Assembly (NCBI GenBank): GCA_030762175.1
Contig: CM060830.1
Location: forward strand, 52,316,501-52,380,500
Source: Metallyticus violacea
Lineage: Eukaryota > Arthropoda > Insecta > Mantodea > Metallyticidae
Direction of reading: 5' to 3'
DNA length: 64,000 nt
Position 1 is the first letter of the stretch; every line of letters begins with the position of its first letter. Below the pieces are notes generated by a model. It did no database searches. It was given only the letters and a program-made list of their open reading frames with translations, and had not been told where the DNA came from. Below, piece after piece: positions 21,001 to 33,604 of this stretch. Made by a program: the position numbers and the translations under genes.

Positions 21001-22320
21001 TGCCAAAGTTAGATATCCAAATAGGTATTGTGCAATACCATAACAGAAACTATTAGCCTGTTGCTTTAGTGAAAAGAAAACTATAGGATGTAATACAACT
21101 TATTCCCTGTGTAAGCCTGGAAAATTATTTCCAGAATTCATACCATCATAATTGTTCAGTAGCATTATGGTATAACATCAAGTCAGTCTCTCCACTACAG
21201 ATACTATGCCCACTAAGACTGTAAATTATTTTTCCTAATGTTGGAGAAATGAGAGCAACTCTAGGTTGGGGTAAGTTGCATTGTTAGCCACTGTGATATA
21301 AATTTCATTCCATATAAGATATGAAAAGTAATATGCTTGCAAATCAAAGCACATATTTTGGTCTACTTCACAATCAGAAAGGAGAAAATTATGAATTTAA
21401 CAAAATATTTAATTGTTCATTGTTACAAGATTGAGAAACTTAAATTGAATTCTTTCAGTGCTTACAGAGTGTAAAAATTCATTAAAAACATTTTATTGTG
21501 TGTGCAACCTCTCGTGAATCATCTAATTCACCACTTCATTTTAATTTCTTTCCTCTCCACCTCTTTGGGTGGACATTACATATGGTAATTAAGGGGGGGG
21601 GGGGTTAAAATCTAGTGATTACTGGATGTGGAAATTATTCAAAGTGATGATCTGGAATGGTTGTTAGTGTTGCATATGGAATATGGTGCAAAGCATTGAG
21701 ATGTAAAATGTTTCTTTGATCATAAACTCCTATTTTGATTTGATTGCAAGTTGAAGATAATTCCTTAGATATATAAAGGATCCTCATTTTGCTACACAGT
21801 TGGAAATTGATTTTGCCAACAGGAAAATGTAATGGCCTCAGCAGCTACCAAAGGAAATTATGTCATACAGTTAGAACTCATAGTGCATATTTCTTGTTAA
21901 TTATTAATTAGTAGTAAATAATTAATATTCTTGCATCATAGTGGATGCTTGAAAGGATTTTTAGGCACTTGCTGCAATTTGTCTTCCTAAATATTGTGAA
22001 TTGCCTACCAAATATTTTGTTTCAGCCCCTCTGCGGGTAGAGCAGTAATTTTTTATGAATGAGGATGCAGCAACTGAGTGGCTTTATATTCACTGCTCCT
22101 AGATACACCAACTTGCTGGGCTAATTGAGTTATCAGATTTTTGACAAGAAGTTCCTAATTGATAGTCTATTTTATCAAGCTTTTCTTCTGTTAAAACTTT
22201 GTTTTTTGAACTCTGCTTCTTGTTGGCTAAATATATTGGGTTTAAACTTTGGTCAACCTCTGAAAATTTCACTTCTTGATGATGTGTTACTCCTGAAAAC
22301 TTAGTATGAAATTCTCTCCT
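21001..22320. other. AT-rich sequence, no gene recognised
   Basis: Includes a run of about ten G at 21595-21604. Otherwise no splice-bounded exon or repeat was recognised. Confidence 0.4.
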
Positions 22321-22321
22321 A

Positions 22322-22322
<1 letters not shown>

Positions 22323-22372
<50 letters not shown>
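22323..22372. repeat. (ATT)n microsatellite
   Basis: About 16 perfect ATT units. Confidence 0.95.
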
Positions 22373-22373
<1 letters not shown>

Positions 22374-22409
22374 TCTTTTGCACATAACAGTCTAAATAAA
22401 TATTTTTTG

Positions 22410-22790
22410 TTCTAGCATATATCTCACTCTCAGCAGACTCCACAATACAAAAGTACATAATAGAAAGCCAATAACCACTTCCTTTGGAATGCAACTGAAA
22501 CAGCTGACATGATAAACATGACTGAAGTTCAATTGCGTGTGCTAGCAGAATTTAACTCCAGTCATACTGGAATCACATGCCCAGTGAAGATCAACTAGTT
22601 CTAGTATATATATCTCACCCTCCGCATATTCCAAAAATCAGAAATATCTAATACACACTTTCTACAGGAATGCCACTGAAACAGCATGATAAACATGACT
22701 GAATAAGCACAATTATCCATGTTAGCAGAACTTTAACTCCAGTCTTACTGGGGATCCCATGTCCACTTAAGGTCAACCAGTTTCCACTAG
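22410..22790. repeat. two diverged tandem units of about 190 bp
   Basis: Unit 1 (22410-22597) and unit 2 (22598-22790) share, in order, GTTCTAGTATATATCTCAC, GATAAACATGACTGAA, TTTAACTCCAGTC-TACTGG and GTCAACYAGTT. A further partial start, TAGTGTATATAAAC, follows the SINE at 23052, so the array continued before the SINE inserted. No coding content. Confidence 0.75.
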
Positions 22791-23042
22791 AACCACCATG
22801 GGTGGCTGAAGTCGTTAAGGCGCAGACTCGTGAGCGGGAGGTATGGGTTCAAATCCCGCCAGAACCATCCTCTCTGACTGAGGTTTTTTCCAGGTTTTCC
22901 ACAGTCTTCATGACTGGCAAATGCCAGGGAGGTACCCTAAACTTAGGTCTGGAACGTTTCCTTCCTTAAAAAAAAAACTTTCCCAATATATCATTTCATT
23001 TATCACCAGTGTTCACCGTCTGTGGTGCCTCATTAAAAAAAA
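22791..23042 (+). repeat. SINE family B with target-site duplication
   Basis: The head GGGTGGCTGAAGTCGTTAAG and B box GGGTTCAAATCCC are clear, the body ends in GTGGTGCCTC and an A run. A 12-bp direct repeat, AGTTTCCACTAG, flanks it at 22779-22790 and 23043-23054. It interrupts the 190-bp tandem array. Confidence 0.85.
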
Positions 23043-23054
23043 AGTTTCCACTAG

Positions 23055-23750
23055 TGTATATAAACCCCGATTACATAGCAGAATGAGAACATTTATTCTA
23101 AAGTAAATCTTATTCATCCAAATAAATTTAGTCTTTCTTCTAGTGGTTACATCCAGAATGCCTTATGTTCAGTAACAGGAACTTATGGCTGATATGTGAT
23201 AGCAACATTAACAACATGTTCCATTATCTTTTGCTATATGAATTGTTTAAGGTGTTAACATGGGACTCACTTTTACTAAAATACAGATAGGAAGTAGTTT
23301 TGCAACTGTTGATTTCACTATTTCATTTTTGAGCATCAATATTATCTCTGATCATCAAAGCAAAGATTATATAATGCAAGATGGCCATGTCTGATGAGTG
23401 GGATTTTAAATTATATTGTGTCAAACTTCCCTAACCATCCCGATCCTAAACTTATATAGAAAGCTACATGTGTTCACCTAGAGTGTTACTATCTTGTCAG
23501 TTTTTTTTACTTGAAATTTTGTATATTGGAAACAAATAGATATTTGTTGGAAACTGCATTAGATATAGGTTAGATTTATTAGCATTTCATAAGCTCATAC
23601 ATCAGAGGCTAGGGCTGGGTTAAGTTTCAGTTTAAAAGTAAAATTTTTAACTTTCATAGTGTATCCAGTAAATGCAAACTACAATCAGCCAATTTAGATC
23701 ATTCGGTACAAACAACAATGCTCTCTTCACTGAAAATATGCTATATCTGA
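23055..23750. other. no gene recognised
   Basis: AT-rich with no feature that could be supported. Confidence 0.35.
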
Positions 23751-24600
23751 CAGTGTCTGTTATTCTAACGATAGTAAAAAGTATTTATTGTTTTGCATCA
23801 GTTTTCAGTAGCAAATAATAATTAATCTCTGATGCCATATGTTCTTGTAATAGTGATGCAATCACCAGAGATGGAAGACCCGAAGCAGAATTCAAAATAT
23901 TATTTTAGTATTTTTTTTTGGTTTTTCTCCCGTGATAAGCACAATACTAATAGCAGCAGGGGGACTAGAAGTGAATTAAATATTTGATAAAATCTAAAAA
24001 TTGTACTATAAAATTACAGAACACGAATGTGATATGAGTGAGAACCCAGTGAACTGAAATGTTTTATACTCTCCCCGCTAATAAGGAAAGAAGAACATGG
24101 ATATTTTAGCAATAAATGTCACATTTTTGTTTGAATCTTGATTTCCTATATTCCATTTTCTTCTGCTTTAATACTTCGATGTGTAGACTATATTACTGAT
24201 ACTGCATATATGTATAATTATATGCAGGGTACTAATATTAGATCATCGTTGTGGTCTGATCAGTGCACAATTCCAATTAATAGTATTAAATGCATTAAAT
24301 ATTCTTAAAAAACAGTATCATATATTAATATATGTGTGTAATTAAACATATTTCCATAAAAAATGGTCGTGCTAATGTTGCCCACTATATTTCCATAACT
24401 ATAGTCACTTTTCTTTTAATTTTTATTACCCAAGTTTTATGTTTCAATCCAGGCCCATCCAGTTTTAAGCATCTACATCCACCACTATCATACAATAATC
24501 TTAAGATTTTTAAAAATAAGATGCACTCAAATACTAATGGCATACATACAGAAATAGTTAATATGCAGATATTTTGCTATGGAAGTCTAACTAAACATGG
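23751..24600. repeat. duplicated segment, copy 1
   Basis: About 830 bp aligns in direct orientation with 27216-28040: for example TATTTATTGTTTTGCATCAG near 23782 and 27242, and TTTGTTTGAATCTTG near 24127 and 27549. The two share CCCATCCARTTTTAAGCATC near 24450 and 27890. Neither copy has a long open frame. It may be a transposon body or a segmental duplication. Confidence 0.75.
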
Positions 24601-26155
24601 TAACAAATATCTTAAGTTATAATGAACTATGATGCATTTATTTTGTTTTGCCTTGACAGAACTGATTTGTATCTCTGCAGTTTTCCTTCTTTTCCCATAA
24701 CATTGTACTTTTCATCTTTCAGTATGAATAATTATCATTTTAAAACTGTAAATATGGAATTTATAGTGCCTAACTACTAACATTTTAGTTTCTTTTATTA
24801 TTCATGTGACTTAATGTGGAAGTACCAATAGCAAATTAATTCCTTACTGCATGACTTACTGTGACATTAGGTAAGAGTTTCTCTGATAGTGAACTTAAAG
24901 AATATATAAGTATAAATATATTTTCTCTATTAGCTACAGTTTATGAATCCCACAGATAGTCAACTTCCAGATTTAAACAAGTAAAAGTATAAAAATATTT
25001 TCTACATTGTTTAAAGTTTATATTTATATCTGAAAGAAATTTACTCGGTTGTTGTTTCAGCTATGTTTCATTTCAGGAGTGTGTGCTATCATTTGATTAT
25101 ATATTCAACTTTATTAATGACAGATTAGTTTTAGAATTTCATTAACTTATTAATAAACTGGCAACTGTGCATTAGAATCCTGCCAAATTATATGTGATTT
25201 GATAAAATGAGAATGTTGGTACATATTACCATGATTAAGTAGTAAAACAAGTAGTAACTATAATAAAATATTTGAATAAATTACATGTATTAATAGAATA
25301 GAAAAGTGTTATTAAATAAATTCTAAATTCAGAAATATATAGTTATGGCAAGTTTTATTCTGTAATTATTCAAATTTTATTCTATCTTTTCTGTTTCTCC
25401 AAAATTCCTGTTGTGCCTAAACCACTGGCATTAGACTCTCCTTTGCATATTTTAAGGTTTGGTAGTTTTATCAAATCTAAATCAATATAATTTGTCATCA
25501 TTATTGTTTAGGCATAATCAGATATTGTATATATAACTTGTAAAAAAAATACAATCTAATAGACAGTACTTGTTTTTCTTCATCATAAATATCTTGCATC
25601 CCTCTTTTGCATCAATAGTCGAGTCAACTCAAATAATGTAATAGTACTCAGGGTAAACAACTTTTTATTTATTTATTATCTATAAAATAGCATTCTTTGA
25701 AAAAGTTTTGTATTACTAAGGAAAGAAATGCCTAAATATTTTCCCGAATAAATCAGGAACTTCTTTGTTTCTTTAGTTATTTCTTTCTTTCTTTATCTAA
25801 CTCTTTTGCATTTCAGTATTCCTCAATCCATTTTTATACCAATTTCTTTAGCTCTTCATTTACCTTCCTATTTTCTTTACCAAATGAGTTCCCATATAAT
25901 CCTTGATCTACCCTTTACTTCTTCCCACTTCTGGTTTTGCTAACCACTTAAGTGACCAAATCAGGTAGTTATTTCTGATATACTGTTCATGTTTTACATG
26001 AAATAAAATCAGGAACTTAAATGGTAGAAAGTTATGAAATACAGCCATCATTATACAATTGAAGACATTTTTGAGACAGCCAAGAAGCTTAAGAAATCAT
26101 GGCATATATTTATGCCTATATTACTATTATATAAAATTTTCAAAAAATATCACAA
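24601..26155. other. very AT-rich, no gene recognised
   Basis: Long stretches of A/T with no open frame of interest; a TTTCTTTCTTTC run near 25790 is the only simple repeat. Confidence 0.4.
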
Positions 26156-26159
26156 TTAT

Positions 26160-26629
26160 ACAAGCGATGTCCAAAACGTTCTCAGCCTGATCAAGAAAAT
26201 GCTATACTTAACAGAAATGTTTTTATTTTTCAACATAGTCATCTTGTAATTCAATATATTTTGTCCAACGACTTTCCAACTTTTTTATATCCTCAGTAAA
26301 ATAAGAGTTTGTCTCAATTTCAACCTCATCATTTGATGTGAATCTTCGTCCACCCAGCAATTTCTGCATATTTGGGAACAAAAAATAATCACTGGCAGCC
26401 AAATCCGGCGAATATGGCGCATGTAGAAGTACTTGGAAGTGAAAGTCATTCAGTTTTACAGCAACAATCCCAGACGTGTGTGAAGGTGCATTGTCGTGAT
26501 GAAAGAGAACTTTTTCATATACAAGATATGGACGTTCAACCTGAATAGCATCCTTCAATTGGTCCAGTAAGGAAGCGTATTTAATGGGTCTGCCCTTTTG
26601 GGGGTAGTCACCACACCAGGAGAATTTGG

Positions 26630-26662
<33 letters not shown>

Positions 26663-27210
26663 AGCCATCTTTTCTTGCAGATGGAATAGTTTTCGCTTTC
26701 CTTGGTACACTTCCACCTGTTGCCACAAACTGTTAAGACTGCTCCTTCGTCTCTGGCCGTGATGAATCCATGTTTCATCTTCTGTTATAAAAAGTCGGAA
26801 TTGCGTTTAAACAAGTCTAAACACTCTTGCGTAATATTCATTCGAATGCGTTTTTGGTCCATTGTGAACAAACGCGTCACTCATCAAGCGGAAAACTTTT
26901 TTGACACCCAAAACTTAATGTTAAATAGAGTGGGCAGGGCCTGTTTACATATTTACAAATTCAGCCAACTCTCGTATCGGCTATCATTGAATACGGCATT
27001 GTGCATTTTTGTGACAATCTTGTCGGTGGTAGAAGTTTTGGGAGGCCCTGAGAGCTCATCATCTTGAATGGATGTAGGACCATCTTAAATTCAGCACGCC
27101 ACTTTTTAACGCCGAAAACGATGGTGAGAATCCTTTAATGTGGAACCTGACTCCTTTTATATTTCTTTTGGGATGAAACTCTTCAAAACGAAGTCATTTG
27201 TTACAGATCG
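26160..27210 (-). pseudogene. mariner transposase, partly readable
   Basis: The minus strand from 26558 reads YEKVLFHHDNAPSHTSG, then LLHAPYSPDLAASDYFLFPN, the second and third catalytic aspartates of a DD34D mariner with the expected spacing. It ends in WTKYIELQDDYVEK, the usual C-terminus. Upstream (27060-26600) frames are broken by stops and a 29-base A run at about 26630-26658. The catalytic block is intact, so this copy is younger than the other mariners, but the 5' half is dead. Confidence 0.8.
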
Positions 27211-27215
27211 TATAT

Positions 27216-28040
27216 CTGTTATTCCAACAACAGTAGAAAATATTTATTGTTTTGCATCAGTTTTCAGTTGTAAATAATTTATTTCTAATGCCAGTACTGT
27301 TTTTGTACTAGTAATGCAACCACCAGAGAGTTGGGAGACCCGGAAGCAGAATATCATTTTTTTCCCAGATAAGCGCAATAGCAATAGCAGCAGAGGACTA
27401 GAAGCAAGTTAGATATTTGACAAAACTAATACTAAGGAAATTGAAGGACGTGCATGTGACAGTGAGTGAGAACCCATTGAGCTGATGTTTCAAACTCTCC
27501 CCACTAAGGAAAGGAGAACTTGGATATTTCAGCAATAAATGTCAAGTTTTTGTTTGAATCTTGGTTTCTTATATTCCATTTTCTTCTGCTTTAGTACTTT
27601 GATGTGTAGATAATATTACTGCTAAACATTATCTCATACTGCATATATGTATAATTAATTATATGCAGAATATTAATATTAGATCGTTGTGGTCTGATTA
27701 GTGCACAATTCCAATTAATAGTTTTAAATGCATTAAACATTCTTAAAAAGCAGTATCATATATTAATGAATGTGTGCAATTAAACACACTCCATAAAAAT
27801 GGTTGTGCTAATGTTGCCCAATATATTTTCATAACCATGGTAACTTTTCTTTAGATCTTTATTACCCAAATTTTATGTTTCAATCCAGGCCCATCCAATT
27901 TTAAGCATCTACACGCACCACTGTCATACAATAATCTTTAAAATTGAGAACTTAGATACACCTAAATGCCAGTGGCATACACAAACAGGGAGAGAAATTG
28001 TTTCATTGTGCAGATATTTTGCTATTGAAGTGTAACGAAA
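27216..28040. repeat. duplicated segment, copy 2
   Basis: Partner of 23751-24600 in the same orientation. Copy 2 starts right at the edge of the mariner relic, which suggests that the mariner entered near one end of an existing duplication or that the ends were fixed by the same event. Confidence 0.75.
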
Positions 28041-28067
28041 TTTTCGTTCATTCAAGGTGAAATTACT

Positions 28068-28086
28068 ACGTGTGTGTGTGTGTGGG
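28068..28086. repeat. (TG)n microsatellite
   Basis: About nine TG units. Confidence 0.85.
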
Positions 28087-28139
28087 TTGTTTTGTTTTGT
28101 TTTTTGTTTGTTTTCTTTTTTGCATTTTCTTCGGGTGCA

Positions 28140-28500
28140 TTATTCGTTTCCAGGTGAAGTACCGTTTGAGAAACTGCAGATTACATAAGGGGTCAGCAGT
28201 GTCTCTGCACACTATTATTAAAGAGGATTTGCGCTCAAGCTGTGCTGACAGCAGCAAAAACCGCCCGGCTTGAAGTCGTGCAAGTTGCTAACGAGATCAC
28301 GAGTTTCTGAGGGCCGTGATAGCTTGTGATGAGATGTGGGCGCATGGTACCACCCGGAAACCGAGACTTTTTGACAGCCGGGAGGATATCGTGCTGAACG
28401 CGACAGCGAAGTTGAAAGTCAGTACAAAACAAGCCTTCCAGAAATACTTTTGCAACAGTGTGTTGGAATTACAAAGGACGTATTATGAAAGAGGTTAGAA
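28140..28500 (+). other. locally GC-richer open region, unassigned
   Basis: Base composition is clearly higher in G+C than the flanks. Frames on the plus strand stay open at 28070-28273 and then, after a frame change, at 28316-28498 (ACDEMWAHGTTRKPRLFDS). No family is recognised. It may be an old exon or a transposon coding relic. No splice pair fits cleanly. Confidence 0.25.
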
Positions 28501-28825
28501 ACTAAGAGCATTTTTTTCCTGACCTAAAGTTGGGTTCTAATTTTTTAACATACATCGTATAAAGGATTGTAGGCCCTGCACACGGAGTCTGCTGCACTTA
28601 GGCCGCCAATTAGGCCCAATTTTAGGTTAAATACTGACATAGGGACTGTTTCAATTGGACCTGACAGATTTCATTGAAACTTCGTAATATTATCAATCAA
28701 GAAATACTCGACTAGATGGTAATAATAAATTAAATTAATGGTAACTTTATAAATAATAATTGTTGAAAAAATTACTTGAGATTCGGGGTGACGTTTTAAG
28801 GCCTTGCTTGTGCTAGTGTCAGTAT

Positions 28826-29190
28826 GTAGACAGTGGCTCAGGCAGCAACGCTTGGACTCACATTCGGAAGGTCCTGAGTTCAATTCTAGTTGATTCGGCT
28901 CCTGGTCATTTAGGCAAATGTTGGGATTGATATTTACTTCCACGAATTTTCCTTTGGTTCTGTTACAGAGTTAAAGGTGCCAAGGTGAGGTGGGCTGGCA
29001 TATTGGAAAAGGTTTCTTCTCCATCTGGAATAAACATTCCGAGTGGCTCGTACAACTCGGGGAGGTGCTCCACCGGCTTCGGGTGCTCTATCGGCTTCCG
29101 CGCAGTCGTCATCCATTAATCCTCGCCGCCTGGTATCTCCCTCACTGCATTACTTCCTCCCTGAGGTCGTTGGAACAAACGGCCAGCTAT
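28826..29190 (+). repeat. SINE family E (tRNA-derived)
   Basis: The A box GTGGCTCAGGCAGCAAC and B box TGAGTTCAATTC are spaced as in a tRNA. The body markers GATTCGGCT, TTCTGTTACAGAG and AGGTGAGGTGGGCTGGC match, with substitutions, the minus-oriented copy at 59690-60130. The 3' limit is uncertain. Confidence 0.6.
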
Positions 29191-29289
29191 TACCAAAGCT
29201 GAAGTACCGAAGAATTCTTCTTTTTCCCAAACAATTATACTATGAGCATAAGTGGGGCCTAATGCATTTTCACATTAAAAGGTAGCACA

Positions 29290-30160
29290 TTTGATAGTCT
29301 TTGTATGTCGCTATTTACGAAAAGGAATACTTAACTTTATGTTTCTGCCACCCAGATTAATTTTCACAAAATGATGGTCTATTAACTTTATCTTTCTGAA
29401 AAGAGGTTTATAGTATTCCAGTGCAAAAGGATGTTATAACATCTTTCTGATTTATTGATAGTAATGCGAACAGCATAGCAAATTGCAGATCCTCAATTGT
29501 TAATTAGTAAACTAATTTTCTTGTACCTCTTTTATGACTATGTAGTGAAACCTTATATTATTGGTATATTGCACATTTGAACTTTAATTTCTTGTATACT
29601 TTTTCGTAAATTAAAATCTTGTTAACTATTTCAGTTCAATAAGGCAAAGAGGTTTTTTAAACGAGCAAATCAATTGTAATCTGTGACTTAAAGGTAAACA
29701 CAGTCTCATTATTCTTCAGTCTATTTTATTTGTAGAATATTTTTAAGGTCGCTCTAAAGTTTGATATTTTTTTAAATACCTCCACAACTTTGCATGTAGC
29801 TCTATAATGCAGGGATTTTCTTCCATAAACTTCTCTTAACAGCTTATAGCACTGAAAGGCATTTGCTCATCTAGAAGTTTGAATTATGAATAATTATTAC
29901 ATTTCTTGAAACGTGCTTAAAGGAGTCTAAACACAAGAAGAAAAAATGAAAGTCATGCTTTTGTGAAAAAATATATTATACACGTGACTTCGTAATTATG
30001 CTGAATAATAGTTGGGCTGCCGCATGCTTTGATTTCAGTGAATCACCACCAAGATAGCCGAAAGATGTTATCAGCGAGGAACGAATTATAAGGTTTGGTA
30101 CTTTTACAGAAAATGTAGATGTATTCATACGGATAGTTTGAGAGCTATATTTTAGAACAT
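29290..30160. other. no gene recognised
   Basis: AT-rich; no supported feature. Confidence 0.35.
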
Positions 30161-30164
30161 GAAA

Positions 30165-30682
30165 TTAAGCGAAATAGACAATTTTGTTGCATTTTTTGCA
30201 CCTTTTTCTAGTCATTAGTATATTTATCCCTTGAAGCTTTAGCACATATTTGAAACATTTAAATTGCTCTTTCACGTTTTCTTTTAAATAATTTGCGAAA
30301 AATGAATGATTTTCACCCTTCTTGAGCAATTGCATAAAATGCTCTAGTCTCATTAAGTAGAGTAGAACAAGAACTATAAAATGCCATATTTGTACATTTG
30401 CAATGCCAATAGTCTTCTTAATGTAACAAAACCTGCAAGAGGAAACACAACTTTCCATTAAAGTTGCTGTAGTTCTTGATTGTGTTATTGTTGTTGCAGT
30501 TCGAGGACTATAACATGCCAACAATTTAGGGCGAAATTATATGTACTTTCTGGGGATTCAAGAGACAATTCTTCGAAGGTGATGTCTAATTCTTCTATGT
30601 TCCGTCTTTCGATATAAATATTGCAATCCATGAGAAACACCGAAGTGCCAGAATAAACCAGCACATCCAATATGGCAAGCAT
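30165..30682 (-). other. two overlapping minus-strand frames, unassigned
   Basis: A frame at 30682-30485 (MDCNIYIERRNIEELD) is followed by one at 30524-30165 with a hydrophobic stretch (WHFIVLVLLYLM) and a C-x2-C motif near its end (CKKCNK). Neither is recognised. Together they could be a decayed gene, but random frames of this length are expected in this window. Confidence 0.15.
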
Positions 30683-30716
30683 GCAGAGAATGTGATTAAA
30701 TAAAACTATTGATGCA

Positions 30717-30718
<2 letters not shown>

Positions 30719-30751
<33 letters not shown>

Positions 30752-30766
30752 GTGTGTGTGTGTGCG
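30719..30766. repeat. (TA)n followed by (TG)n microsatellite
   Basis: TA units to about 30748, then TG units to about 30766. Confidence 0.95.
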
Positions 30767-31229
30767 CTGGTGCCTGCATTATCTGGTGAAAGGGTGAACC
30801 CCTATTCTCTTTGAGATGTTTCATCTGAGAAGACAAATGTCGGCGCAGTAATGCAGTCATTCAGTGATTTATCCATGAAGTTGTGGGCGTAGGGCATCAG
30901 GCTTTTGGTGCCTGATCAAGCACGCTGCATACTTTAGGCTTTGTCATGTAGCCCAACCTCAATCAAAGAGTTTGGGAGGAATAAAATACGGTAAACGACT
31001 TCATTGCTGCTCTGAAGGAGATTCTTGTAAAGGCTCCATATCGTCCAGAGAAATTACCGAGCTCCATCTACCACAATTCCCTGTAATAATCAGGTGAGGT
31101 ACTGGAGTAAAATGCCCAGTTTTCGAGCGAAAACTTCGATCAAGAGCTTCACTTGTGCTCTGGGTTAAGCGGATGTAATAGTCATCAAATATGCTCAACA
31201 ATTGCTCATCGACAAATATTTTGGGTTGG

Positions 31230-31580
31230 AACTTTTCGCAGCGATTGTATACAGGTATTTGCTTGATGTGATTCAGAGTTTAGAAGAAGAAGATGATGTG
31301 GAAAAGGAGGATCAGTGGGAGAAGTTGACAATGTGAGGGACAACCATGAAAGATTTGCCAAAGGCAAACTTGAATTCATTTTGAGGAAGAATCCAGTCGT
31401 GGAAGCCTTTGCAGCTTCCACTGAACTCCCTTTCCGCGAGTTTACAAAATATGCACCCTTGGTTTCAGTAGATGGTGAGAAAAGGTTCTCCATATATAAG
31501 GATGTTCTGAGCTCAAAGTACCGGCTACTTAAATTCGAAAACAGAAATGTGCGTAACTGTTTGAAAGCCAGTTAGCATTG
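31230..31580 (+). pseudogene. hAT-like transposase C-terminal relic
   Basis: The frame from about 31315 ends in EFTKYAPLVSVDGEKRFSIY and LLKFENRNVRNCL before a stop at 31573. This matches the C-terminal dimerisation block of some hAT-like transposases (YAPxTSVDxERxFSxYKxxL...FENLxxxL). Earlier coding is not recognisable, so a 3' fragment is left. Confidence 0.55.
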
Positions 31581-31599
31581 GTTACTTTATGTTATTTGC

Positions 31600-32525
31600 C
31601 ACAGTGTTGAAAAAAAAAAAACATTAACTTGTCTGGTTTAGACTTAGATAAAGGAAATTTATCGACATCTTTTTTTGAAAATTTTATATAATCTTTCAGA
31701 ATCTTTCTTTCCCTTTTCCAACCAGAATTTTGCACCTTAAAATTCATTCTCTGGTTATCAGCAGATTTCGCTTATTTTTGTCGCATATCTGCCCTTTTTT
31801 GTCTTTCTGGTTGTATCTGCATTTGCATTGTATCAGAAATTTGCTACCTATTAGTTTAGAAATATAATTTGCTGCAAACATTTATCTGGCTTTAATAATA
31901 ATGAAGCCCTTTGTGGGCCATAGGGGAAACTTATGAGAGTGAGTTGCTGGGAAGTATAAGAATGGTGTCTTGACTGTTGTATCATTTCTAACAGCTCCTG
32001 CATTTGTAATCCCTTATCAAGATGATCTAGGCCGAGGAAGCTGCCTGCTGCGTTAGAAATAAGGCAATAAACCTCAATGCGAGGGAAATCTAGCAACAGC
32101 TATGAGAAATGTAGGTAACTTGGCAAAGGATTCTTCTTAACATATCTACAAGAATAGACCTACTTTAGGACTATGTGCATGGAATACACCTGCAATTAGA
32201 TTTCTCGTTGCTATCAAGAGCCTTAGGTTCATTTTCTGGCCTTAAACCTTTCCAACTCCAAGATTGTTGGTTGTATCATTATCAAGTAGAATTTTACATA
32301 AATTACCAACTTTAGAATCTAGTTTACCATCCAAAGATTCTGAGTGGTTATTAATTGATTAGTTTGCCACCAGATTGTTCGGAGATTGTACATTTCGTAC
32401 ATTTCTCTTTCTGTTCTACAGTATATACAAGAATACCTTGTGACCCGAGTTCGAGGTAGGTCCCAGTGTTTAATTTTTTGAAAGAAAAAAAAACTTACGC
32501 ATTTGCGCAAGCTTAGAGAACTATC
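31600..32525. other. no gene recognised
   Basis: Short A run at 31610-31621. No exon or repeat signature. Confidence 0.35.
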
Positions 32526-32529
32526 GCAA

Positions 32530-33330
32530 GAGGGCCTGATATTTATTAGGACTATTTCAAAAATGAAGTAAAAATTTAAATATAATTACTCAAATTAGGC
32601 TTATAATATTGTAACAATTGTACATTTGTATTATGAATACTTGTTTTCAAGCCATCTAGCAACAGACGAATGTCCATTGTCAATAATGTCAATAGAGAAG
32701 AGCCAAATACGATTTGGGATTAATTAATGAATAGAATAAGAATAAGGGTAATGTATATTTGAAATTCGAGCATGGATCATTAACAATTGTATAAAATGTT
32801 AATACTTATGGATACCTACATATTCAGAAACTGAGAGAATGAAATAAATGAAAGCCGACTATTACAGTCGTTACCGTTCTTTTTATTAATACCAACTCAG
32901 AAAAACAAAACAGAGAAAAGTTTTACCATTCTGCAGAACGTGTTTATTAAGATTTATGGTTGCTTAGGAGATATTGTTACATAATTTATAAAATTATTTC
33001 AGTTTGACTGAATACGCAAAAACAATTGTTCGAGTGAATACATTAAGTTAGTTAAATTTACAATTACTGAAAACACCGAAAAGTGGTCAGTGATGCGTGC
33101 TCAGAAATGATATAGTGAAAGTATAGAGTTGGCTACACTGACCACAAGACAAATGCAGTCGCATGATAAAGCGGACTTGATATTTTTTTTCGACAATTTC
33201 ACTGCAATATCCGGCGGTGGATTAGTCAAAATTCAAAATTTTATTTCGTTTCATTGGTCGATTTTAAGATGACCTCACATAAGTGAAATAGTCAATTTAA
33301 TTATAGTTCCAAAGACGTTCATTTCTGTGT
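32530..33330. repeat. dispersed 800-bp repeat, copy 1
   Basis: Aligns in the same orientation with 57620-58370. Shared stretches in order are GATATTTATTAGGACTATTT, CAACAGACGAATGTC, GGCTACACTGACCACAAGAC and TTGGTCGATTTTAAGATGAC. No long open frame, no clear terminal repeats. Probably a nonautonomous transposon of unknown class. Confidence 0.75.
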
Positions 33331-33393
33331 TTACAAACAAACTTGCGTAAAAATAAACTTTATTTACTTTTCCAAATGTTAATAAAACAATAT

Positions 33394-33573
33394 ATGCCGA
33401 ATGGAAGAGCATAGAGATCAGCCCTTGAACCAGAAAAATATCTCGACGAGGACAATGAAAAACACTATGAGCACTTTTCTTCGATCTTTCACAGATTTAT
33501 AGAAAAATCTTTTGGAAAACAGAGACCTTTACCAACCTCGTCTTCCTCTTGTAGCTATTGTGCATGTAAGTGT
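33394..33573 (+). other. possible exon relic with donor site
   Basis: From 33415 to 33573 the plus strand is open for 53 codons (ALEPEKYLDEDNEKHYEHF, then SIFHRFIEKSFGKQRPL). A donor-like CATGTAAGT lies at 33563-33571. An in-frame TAG at 33412-33414 interrupts the link to ATG 33394, and no good acceptor was found. Not recognised. It may be a decayed exon. Confidence 0.18.
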
Positions 33574-33604
33574 TAAGAATGAAATGTTCCTTGGGGAGGG
33601 GGGA

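Noticed and set aside
24332..24622. 96-codon open frame on the plus strand
   Set aside because: It lies in the duplicated segment, and the partner copy at 27.7-28.0 kb does not keep the frame open.
26630..26660. Poly(A) tail of a processed pseudogene or SINE
   Set aside because: It lies in the middle of the mariner relic with mariner sequence on both sides and has no target duplication.
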